The notes under the pieces: generated by a model
The model's input: only the letters and a program-made list of their open reading frames with translations
Told to the model about the DNA's origin: nothing
The model's database searches: none
Position numbers and translations under genes: made by a program
In this document: piece after piece, positions 56,086 through 64,000 of the stretch
How positions within the stretch are numbered: position 1 is the first letter of the stretch
How the letters are laid out: the number at the start of each line of letters is the position of its first letter
Assembly: GCA_029582165.1 (NCBI GenBank)
Contig: CM055882.1
Location: 19,299,867-19,363,866, forward strand
DNA from: Portulaca oleracea
Taxonomy: Eukaryota; Streptophyta; Magnoliopsida; Caryophyllales; Portulacaceae
DNA: 64,000 nt
Direction of reading: 5' to 3'

Positions 56086-56427
56086 ACTCTCTTTCAGGTT
56101 TATAACGTTTATAAATTCAACTCGAACATTTTTTAGTTAATATTTACCCATCCTAAGTTTTGAACCAATTTTATTTAGCTACTTTTTTAGTAAATTTAGC
56201 AACTTTTCTGATTTGATATGTGATGAAATTTATTTGCTAAAGTTATTGTCATTTTAGCAAACAAATTCCATCACAAATATTCACGCATGCACCAGAAAAT
56301 TTGACATATTCCTCGGAAAAATAGCTAAATTAAATTGGTTCAAAATTTTAGGGTAGGTAAATATTATTTAAAAACGTCAACGTTGGATTTAGAAATGTCA
56401 CAAACCTGAAGGGGGATATATGCATAT
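56086..56427. mobile_element. Foldback MITE, copy 2 of the dispersed family
   Basis: The left half (TCAGGTTTATAACGTTTATA, TTTACCCATCC, GAACCAATTTTATTTAGCT) is mirrored by the right half (AGCTAAATTAAATTGGTTC, GGGTAGGTAAATATT, ATGTCACAAACCTGAAGG). A central TTGCTAAAGTTATTG / TTTTAGCAAACAA stem completes the fold. Confidence 0.68.
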
Positions 56428-56442
56428 TATCTAACTTATACT

Positions 56443-56826
56443 AATGTTGTGTTCGGCAGTAGCGTTTCGGGTAACATTTAGCGTTTTGACCTAGTCAAAA
56501 CTCTAATTGTATAAATACTAGCGTTCAGTAAGCTAGCGTTTTGAGGAACATTTAGCGTTTTAAGGAGCGTTTTGTGAAATGTTAATAAAGTTAACGTTTA
56601 GCGTTTGGAGTAGTGTTTCATATGTTTTGGTCAAAATACCCTTTGAAAAATTTATATTTGGAAATTATTGATATCCTTTTATGTCAATTCACATTAATCT
56701 ATTAATTCAACATCTAAATTTACCGAACACAATTCTCATTTGAACAGTCATCCACTATCCGCTACTCAAATCTCTTCCGCTGCTTAAACCGCTATCTGCT
56801 ACAATTCTCATTTGAACAGGGCCTAA
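56443..56826. mobile_element. Possible hAT-type MITE with AGCGTTT subterminal repeats
   Basis: The left end TGTTCGGCAGTAGCG and right end GCTACAATTCTCATTTGAACAGGGCC resemble known plant hAT-type termini. At least five AGCGTTT motifs crowd the left 160 bp, and CCGCTA/CCGCT motifs the right end, a typical layout for subterminal transposase sites. No clean 8-bp duplication was found. Confidence 0.45.
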
Positions 56827-57465
56827 CTTAGTAGTACAAACTGTAATAATACACACAACTTTTAGGTGTGTAGACTAAAACTCCATCCTTATCTCAATCC
56901 ACAGGATTGTATTTGTCAAAGAACTCCTAAAGATAAGATTTCCTTTCGGTACGTAGATACGTCTCCAACTCCTATTCTCATCATATTCATATATGCATAT
57001 ACATCTTCATGCTTAGCTTCTTAAAAATCTACAATTGGATCATACTTATTATGATAAATTAATGTAGTACTGTTACCACATTGGATAACCCTAAATTCTT
57101 AGGAAATATCCCTCTAAAGGTGATGCATTATGTTGTAAAATCCAACTGCTTTTGCCAGTGAAAGATGGATTTCTTTTCTTCAACGTTGGGAAACTATTCT
57201 CCATGCATAAATCTGTCAAACGTGTCTTCTACTCAAATTAGAAAATGAGCATATTAATCTCATTACTGATATAGTCTACATTTGCACATTCATAAGAACT
57301 ATGCTACCATCCCACATTATCTCTTACTTCTTGTTAATGTGGTTTCCATACCCTTGTGAATAAAACTTTTTGGAAGTTTGTGAACCTTGGAAATAATCTT
57401 CTAGTTTTGGAATAACTCTCCAATTATCACTTTGGAAGTAATTAACCTTCCCGAATCTCAATCCT
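56827..57465. other. No gene seen
   Basis: AT-rich sequence without a recognised frame or repeat. Confidence 0.35.
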
Positions 57466-58810
57466 TCATGATTGGGTCAATTGGAGGGCAGTGTTAGGAC
57501 ATATTGAAATTTTTCTCACTCCAGAATTATTCCCAAAATGGAACATTTTTCCCCAAGAATTGCATATGCCAAATTCATAGTGATTCCAAAAATTCACGAT
57601 TGAAGCATAACACTCAATGAACCATTTTTTTCTGTACCTTACTAGTAACAACACTCTAATTTCTAATATCACACTTTTCAAGATAGTTGATCAAGAGACC
57701 ATAAAGATTAAATCTCTCGTCTATCATATACTCGACATACTTTGAACCATATATGCATCTTTTCTTATTATATATGTTGCCTGAGATTACGTAGAACAAA
57801 AATACTAGGAGGTGAAACATGTCCTAGTAATTCAGGTATCAGGTATTCGATATCATCCACTTGTTGGCGCGAGACATTCCCCATATTGAACTCCGTTGGC
57901 TATTACTCGCTTTAGATTGTCGATAATGAATTCTTCGAACCTTGTATATGTTGAATAGAAAAAGAGAACTAATCACAATTACAATGTAGGAGGTTTCATT
58001 GTGCTTGCATATTCGATAAACTATTTTTATTAAAACAAGTATATGCCTTTACAATTCATTCAGATTAAATATCCGTATGGGGATAAAAATATTTTTTTAA
58101 AAAAAATAAATTTCCCTTAAGAGAGCAAGAATTTGGTTTTCCATGGTTATATGATTGCATTCAGCTTTATATTAAAACTTCCCTTATAATAGCATGATTT
58201 TTCCAACCGATGCTCATTTCTAGCATATATCTCAGGGATCGAATTATTTTATTCCTTAGGCAAATTGAGGAGAAGAAGATTTTTGCATGTTTTTTTGAGA
58301 TTTCTCACAGATAATGAATCATCAAAAGTCAAACTCCACTCAACATCTTTTTTGTGTTTTTCTGCAAAGATTTTCTCAACTTTGCTAGAACTTTGATAAA
58401 ATATTATACTTAAGTGAGATATCCTAAAACTATTTATAGTTGTTTCATAATCTCAATTTTTTTCAGGAAATTTTTCTATTTTTTCTAGAATGTGTTTGTG
58501 CAGAATAACTTGCCCATTTTTAATCTATAATCCAACGAATTAAATTTCTTGTTCAACATAGGCACGCTTATTTTTTTCTGAAGACAAGTCCATGGTCGAT
58601 GTATTTTGAGTTACTATTGAAAGATCATCCTTTTGTGGTTTAATAGCCTTAGAAAAATTAAGGAATCATGAATATATTTATTCATTTGTCTCTGAAACAT
58701 TTGAGGTGTATTCTTTAGACCAAATGACATAGCTAACAACTCGTAATGCCCCTGAGGAGCACTAAAAGTTGTTAATGGAATTCTTTCTTCATCCATCTTT
58801 ATTTTCAAAT
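57466..58810 (-). pseudogene. Probable endogenous pararetrovirus (Caulimoviridae) RT/RNase H fragment
   Basis: The open piece at 58808-58614 has SAPQGHYE and FGLKNTPQMFQRQMN. The PQGHYE...FGLKNxPxxFQRxM pattern is typical of caulimovirid reverse transcriptases and less so of Ty3/gypsy. Further along the minus strand, in shifting frames, there is a FLG-like block, HKHILEKIEKFPEK, and near 57950 FSIQHIQGSKNSL (usual HIxGxxNxLADxLSR at the end of RNase H). Order and spacing fit RT then RNase H. Many stops and shifts make it non-functional. The last frame (57681-57466) is unrecognised and may or may not belong. Movement and coat protein regions are not seen. Confidence 0.58.
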
Positions 58811-59316
58811 AGCCACTCGAAGAACTTAAAGGTGAATTAGATTAATTCTAATATCGACATTCTGCCTAATTAACTTTGATTAACATGAAAAAACATATGA
58901 AAGTTGTTAGTTAGGTTAATTGGAGTAATTCTATTAAGCATCGAAAGAGTATTACAATTAATTGATTATTGGTTTTTGATTCGAATGAAAGTATGATTGC
59001 ACAAACTAGATCTTAATAATCAAACTCAGTGTTGGGAAAGCAAATCCCTAGATGTGTTTTTACCCATTAATTATAAGCCTTAGATTAATTGCATTGCTCT
59101 TAGTTAGAATTAGCAAGTTAAACAAACCAAATTCAAAATCGATTGACTTAGTAATCAATCTTCTTCTTCGATCTTCAATGTTGTTAGATTGAATCCATGT
59201 GGGATCGACCTCAACATGCTACAACCAGACTAGTGTGCTTGCAATATGACAAGTAGGTATCGCCTTCTCACCACGCTAGTTGCATGAAAAATCTACTTTT
59301 TGGTGGGCATAAGCCT
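58811..59316. other. No gene seen
   Basis: AT-rich sequence. A block near 59185-59290 (GAATCCATGTGGGATCGACC, GGTATCGCCTTCTCACCACG) may be a piece of an old LTR, but no boundaries are visible. Confidence 0.3.
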
Positions 59317-59325
59317 TTTATAATT

Positions 59326-59722
59326 GGGAAATTGGATGGTAATATACCGACCTTTAGGGGTGTTGAGTAGCAATATATCGACCTTCACTTTTGGACAGTA
59401 ATATCACTGACCTTTATAGTTTGGTGACATTAATGTACCTTCAAGGATTTTCTGGCGGCGAACCGGTTGACGGTCTGACGTGGCAGGCGATGCCAAAAAA
59501 ACCGGTTCCATTTTTAGGTATTTTTAGGGGTGTTGAGTGTTTGTATTCAGTAATTTTAGGATTAGGCGGTTAGTTTTGTTGTTAATTTTTAGGGTGTAAA
59601 TCCTTGAAGGTACATTAATGTTACCAAACTATAAAGGTTAGTGATATTACTATCCAAAAGTAAAGGTCGGTATATTGCTATTCAATACCCCTAAAGGTCG
59701 GTATATTACCGTCCAATTTCCC
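59326..59722. mobile_element. Mutator-like foldback MITE with 9-bp TSD
   Basis: The 397-bp element has ends GGGAAATTGGATGGTAATAT and ATATTACCGTCCAATTTCCC with arms of about 130 bp. It is flanked by exact TTTATAATT repeats at 59317-59325 and 59723-59731. The 60-codon frame inside is not a gene. Confidence 0.85.
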
Positions 59723-59731
59723 TTTATAATT

Positions 59732-60302
59732 TTATAATAGGCACTGAGTGACCATTTATAGTGAAGATAACTTGTTCAATAGTGTGGGTACAAGTTGAAT
59801 ATAATCTTTGGAAGTTACTTTGGATGATCATATCATGTGATGGTTGATTTGTTGCCTAAATCACTGGAATTATTACACATTTAACTTCTCCCACTTCTAT
59901 TGTTAAACCATCCATGGTTTCACTATGGGCATGACACTATTATCCACTATGGTTAATTGTAAAGAATTCTTTGTATTTTTTCGTAAGTAGTTTTGTCAAA
60001 ACATACTGAACATTCTCTATCTATATATAGACATAGTTCATATTTTATATCTTTTGATGTATTATATATGTAATTGGAATTGGTTAATGATCCATTTTTT
60101 AGGCTAAAGATTGATCTATAGTCTATTGTGTCCTAAAGATCAATGCATATGTATATAAATTAAAAAATAAATAAATAAATAAAACAAGGCAAATTCCGCC
60201 TTAAAACGCATACGCGTATATCCCTTTTTCCACACACACATACTTTGCAATTAATTGTTAAGGTTTATAGGCTTAAATTTGAAATGTTTATATAGATGTT
60301 GT
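59732..60302. other. No gene seen
   Basis: AT-rich DNA with a short AAATAAATAAATAAAACAAGG run near 60165. Confidence 0.35.
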
Positions 60303-60310
60303 ATTGCATC

Positions 60311-61245
60311 TAGGGCTGAGTACTCCAATCCAGACCGAACTTTGTAGTGGACCAAATTGGACAAATATTTTTCGGTCCAATCCTTAGTTCGTGGATTTGT
60401 CATGTTCGATCCTCGGTCTAACCCCTGGACCTATTTGTATGGATCGATGACTGATCGAATGACCGAACCTTATTAGTGAGATATTCAATTTTTAGGGTTT
60501 CTAACTCTAAGTAACTCACTACAAGAAAAGACACTAAGGGCGGCGAATTTTAAGAATAAGGACGTCGGAAATAATACTATCGCCTTATCTTAAAACGTCT
60601 AGTGTAGGGCGTCGAAATTGCGACGAAAACATGTCGACGTTGTATTAAAAGGACGACGAAAATTGGTGTGGCCAATGCCCTTTTTCATGTAGTGACTCCC
60701 TCCTCTCCTCCCACTAGTCAATCACACACTTATTGAATCCCGATTCTAAGGGGGCTTGTCTTTCTCCAATCACCCCTTGCCCCTATCAGCCTCTCACCCT
60801 TGGTCTCTCAGTCGCCCGCCCAAACCATAAACGTCGTCGCCAGAATCTTGAAGGCAACTACCAACCATTGAGCGCACAACACTCAGTCAGTTCATTGTCG
60901 CAAGTCGCTCACCCTTGCTCATCAGTCACCACTTGCTGCTACCGTCCACTCCAATCAACCACCGTCTCACCTTGCTTCACAGGCTCAACCTAGAAACACA
61001 GGTTTAGCCCACAAATACAAGTTCACCTCATTAGAAGTTCGGTCTAATGCAGAACTGAAAAAAGCTCAGTCGATTCAGTCCAGGACTGAACTTTTTCCGG
61101 TCCAGTCTTTAGCCCAGGTTGGTCCTCAACTTTGGTCCTCAATCCATTCGATCCAGTCTTCAGCCCAGGTTGGTCCTCAACTTTTATCCTCAATCCATTC
61201 GGTCTAGCCTCATTCGTTCCAGTCCAGGACCGATACTTAGCCCTA
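60311..61245. mobile_element. hAT-like non-autonomous element (935 bp) with nested CACTA MITE
   Basis: Ends TAGGGCTGAGTA and TACTTAGCCCTA are inverted repeats. Flanks ATTGCATC and GTTGAATC are 8-bp near-duplicates (two mismatches), as for an old hAT insertion. Subterminal zones repeat GGTCCAGT/GGTCCTCAA/CGGTC-type motifs. A 51-bp unit containing CCCAGGTTGGTCCTCAACTT is tandemly duplicated near 61100-61205. The C-rich interior (60700-60990) has an 86-codon frame with no recognised domain and may be captured filler. Confidence 0.65.
60517..60694. mobile_element. CACTA-type MITE nested in the hAT-like element
   Basis: The 178-bp insert starts CACTACAAGAAAAG and ends TTTTTCATGTAGTG, with exact 3-bp duplicates ACT at 60514-60516 and 60695-60697. 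CGACG and GACGTCG motifs are scattered inside, like CACTA subterminal repeats. Both the CACTA termini and the 3-bp duplication are diagnostic. Confidence 0.9.
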
Positions 61246-61369
61246 GTTGAATCTTCATTTTTGGGTCTCTCATATGCTGACTCTTATCCTAACCTATTCT
61301 TTAAAAAAAACAAAGAAAGTTCAAAGTTCAAATATAAAATAGTTTAAGATAATAAAGTCTGATTCGTAA

Positions 61370-61550
61370 AATTTGTATATTGCTCTCTTCAGTTTTACGA
61401 CATTATAAATTCAATCCTAACCTTTTTGAGCTTAATATTTAGCTTCTCTGACTTTTTGAACCAAATTATTTAACAAGTTTCCTATAAATTTAATAACTTT
61501 TTTGTGAATATGTGATTTGTGATGAAATTTGCTCGCTAAAATGATGACAA
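61370..61550. mobile_element. Foldback MITE, copy 3 (left half only)
   Basis: It shares AGTTTTACGACATTATAAAT, TTTGAACCAAATTATTTAAC and TGTGATGAAATTTGCTCGCT with the left half of the 56.1-kb copy. It then stops at a T-run where the minus-strand RRM retrosequence begins. Confidence 0.5.
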
Positions 61551-62640
61551 TTTTTTTTATCGCTTGAAGGCAACAGGCTAAAAAGTATCAAAGATGCTAC
61601 AAAATAACCATCAAAACAGCAAAAATAGCATAGGTAAAACACCAAAATAAACAGTAAAAGCAGAAAGCTAAAACCAGGAGAACCTGAAAAGGCACCTAAC
61701 TACAACTGGAAAAGCACCCAAAGAAAGGAAAAAAAACAATCACTTCTTCTTGGATGGAATAACCTTTAGCCAAAAAATCTTTTCCACCAGAGCTTGCTTT
61801 CGATCAATCGCCGCTCTAGCATCCTCTATGATCCTCAACTTCCGCGCAGTTTAAAAAGACGTCGATTTAGACTTCCGAGACGCATCCAAAACCAACCTCT
61901 ATTTAGATTTCAACACAGTCTTACCTCTCCTTTTACTCCTAGCACCGGCCTTTGAAAGAACCAAGATAGAATCCTCAAGATCAGGAGAGACATCAGACAC
62001 ATATTTGATTAACTTTGTGTCCTCACTATCAACAGGAGCATGATCACAGAGAACATCCTTGTATAAATGCAAAGGTGACGTAAAACAATCACGAGAATCA
62101 ATAGCATCATCGCCACCAATAGAATGAGTCAAATTTGCACGGATAGGGTTAGTAAACGTTCGTTCAGAATCATCAGGGACTATTGAGTGTGAATGAACCA
62201 ACCTACTTTGATTGGCTTTAGGGACCCAAACCCGCTTGACAGGTTTAGAGCTCCGCTTCTTATGAAATTTAGCCCACGAGACAGCTAACAAAGACTCATT
62301 AAAGCACCAACCATTAAGACCCCAAATAGCATTTAAGCCCTCTTGCTTGTCACTAAAGCGAACAAAACCAAACTTCTTCCCATTCTTACCCAATTTCTGA
62401 GGAATGTAAGCATCAGAGACAAACCCAAAATCAGCAAAAAGGTTCTTCAAACTCAAATTGTCAACCCCATACGGAAGATTATCAACAAACACGGAGAAAG
62501 GTGAGACCTAACTCCCGTAGACACATTAACAGAGGTACCAACAGATTTACCGACAACCTCGTTCACAGCATCATCACAAGCCAACGCAACACCAGAATCA
62601 GGGGACAACTTCGCCAGAAAAGTTGTCAAATTCTTCATAA
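61551..62640 (-). pseudogene. RRM-domain retrosequence, LINE ORF1-like, with A-rich tail
   Basis: On the minus strand ATG at 62638 opens MKNLTTFLAKLSPDSGVALA; after a one-base frameshift near 62500 an RRM follows (61899-62499): VFVDNLPYGVDNLSLKNLF (RNP2-like), KKFGFVRFSDKQEGLNAI (RNP1-like), GWCFNESLLAVSWAKFH. After a TAG and a TAA the same frame continues EDARAAIDRKQALVEKIF to KKK-TGA at about 61757. A non-coding tail ends in an A-rich run near 61550. RRM proteins of the FVDNLP type occur as ORF1 of plant L1 elements; a processed host RRM gene is the alternative. No ORF2 follows. Confidence 0.65.
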
Positions 62641-63281
62641 TCTTGGAGTATGTTCTTATATTGACTTCATGATTGTCATGTTTTTGTTTTATTTAAGTTA
62701 TTGTTATTATGTGATTATAGTGTTAGGTAAGTACAAATTGTATGAAAGCCTTCATGCAACTACGTCAAGGATTCTTTTACGTTGGGGGCAATCAAATTGG
62801 ATAAAGGCGAAGAAAAGTATAGTATTAATTATTGGTGGAAGATTCAATGTAATTCACAAATCACAGTTGTCGTTTAACTTACTTAACAGAAGCTGTGATG
62901 AAACTGACACTTTGTTTGCATTATTAATACGTATTTGCCCTTTCACATGTTTGCCACATACTATATATGGAGCTACTTGGGGTCAAATTTGGATCGCTAG
63001 CTCAATGTTATATTTGGACATAAAATATTAAAATTTATATTAAAATTGAGTTCGGATAATAAAAAAATAAAATTATTGTCTTTGTATATTTAGTAATACC
63101 AGTCAATATCAAAATTTGGATAAGAAATCTATAACCATATTCTTCTCGTCAAGTTAGACAAATTCAAATATTCGGATCAGAGAAAATTTTGTTAGCTCTA
63201 ATATTATACACACGGCCATTTTTCCATTTTCTACTATCCCTCACTGTCGGGTTGCTTGAAAAATAAAATAAAAACCAAATG
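62641..63281. other. No gene seen
   Basis: A 176-codon plus-strand frame (62501-63031) overlaps the antisense side of the RRM retrosequence and then AT-rich DNA. It has no recognised similarity and I do not support it as a gene. Confidence 0.4.
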
Positions 63282-63468
63282 TACTACCTCTTTTTTTAAG
63301 TGACTTTTCAAAATGGTTAGAAAACCAATATCCAAAAAAAGCCTATGATGTAGTTAGAAAATTACTGAAATATCTTTAAATAAAATCAAATTTTATGGGT
63401 AAAGTGACATATACAATATGAAATGAAAAAATAAGTAAAAAGTTGTATAAAAAAGAATGGAGATAGTA
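63282..63468. mobile_element. Stowaway-like MITE (187 bp)
   Basis: Ends TACTACCTCTTTTTTTAAG and AAAAAAGAATGGAGATAGTA form the CTCCCTCC-type inverted repeats of Stowaway elements with TA at each boundary. Confidence 0.78.
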
Positions 63469-64000
63469 CAATATAATGACTCAAAAAAAGGTGTAATTAA
63501 CTTAATGTAAATTAAAATGAGACTTTATAAGTATATCCTAAACTTATTTCCTAGATATATAGTTCAATCTTTTGTTTTCTCAGTGTTGATAAGTATTGAT
63601 AGTAATAGGTAATCATATTCAATTGTTCATTAGAGTTAAAAAATGTTGCTTAAAAACATCACCAAATACTAATGGTGGCTAATTAGCGAGTTGGTATGGA
63701 TTAATATTAAATATTTATAATAATTTGAAAATAACCAAGTCATTCACAATTATTACGGATATTTAAAGTTTTTACTTTTTATTGTAAAGAAACCCAAATG
63801 TCTGAAAAGTTGAATGTTGAGAAGTTCTTAACGGCATTCCCACCCTAGTTTATTTGGGCACCATTCTTTTATATAGTTGGTGCGGTCTGGTAATGGTGCA
63901 ATGCGGTGAAATTTGAAAAAGTGTGGTGAAATGTGGTGAATTATGGTGAGTTGTGGTGAGAGTTATGATAAATGAGGTAGATGAGGAAAAAATATGAAAA
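63469..64000. other. AT-rich DNA ending in short GGTGAA-type repeats
   Basis: There is no gene. Near 63905-63970 five degenerate 10-12-bp units (GGTGAAATTT, GGTGAAATGT, GGTGAATTAT, GGTGAGTTGT, GGTGAGAGTT) run toward the window edge. They may be the subterminal part of an element cut off by the window. Confidence 0.4.

Noticed and set aside
62501..63031. 176-codon plus frame
   Set aside because: Antisense to the RRM retrosequence at its start, then AT-rich DNA; no recognisable domain.

Overview
The window is nuclear DNA of a flowering plant, most likely a core eudicot. The evidence is a single split gene, cinnamoyl-CoA reductase, set in AT-rich DNA full of plant-type Copia, Athila-like and Tekay/Del-like LTR elements, L1-type LINEs with an RNase H tail, a TS/Au-type SINE, a TRIM, and Stowaway-, Mutator-, hAT- and CACTA-type MITEs. 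I found no tRNA or rRNA gene, no CRISPR array and no bacterial gene. Most open frames are pieces of transposable elements or chance frames in low-complexity DNA.

Layout. 1-13.4 kb is stacked old retroelement debris: an ORF open at the left edge, an LTR-like piece with a TATA box, local tandem duplications, a second LTR-like piece with strong GC palindromes, and a probable 3.7-kb Tekay/Del-like LTR (8244-11973, minus) with a 37-bp minisatellite. 13,435-20,893 is a decayed Copia element with 5' LTR, PBS, INT/RT/RNase H remnants and a truncated 3' LTR. 20.9-22.1 kb is the 3' end of a LINE. 22,912-34,500 (minus) is a complete five-exon CCR gene (340 codons plus stop), with a GC-AG first intron and introns swollen by small transposons. 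35.0-36.0 kb holds a SINE tail and a MITE set in (TA)n runs. 36.0-51.6 kb is a decayed Copia element split by a full-length 10.8-kb Athila-like element (38,715-49,524, minus) with a perfect 5-bp target duplication (TTTGA). That element has gag and an ATHILA ORF-1-type frame but no pol that I can find. 51.6-54.6 kb is a minus-strand LINE. 54.6-64 kb holds MITEs, a probable endogenous pararetrovirus fragment, a hAT-like element carrying a nested CACTA MITE, and an RRM-type retrosequence.

The cellular function is monolignol supply: CCR reduces hydroxycinnamoyl-CoA thioesters with NADPH. An ACCTACC (AC-I) box lies just upstream of its TATA box. The most unusual signal is a set of GC-rich palindromes, mostly 14-mers built 6+2+6 or 13-23-mers with an odd centre, placed about 60-80 bp upstream of the TATA box in LTRs of both Copia and Gypsy type. 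The same palindrome classes recur in the same order inside the Athila-like element, ahead of its ORF-1 frame, which suggests a second, internal promoter.
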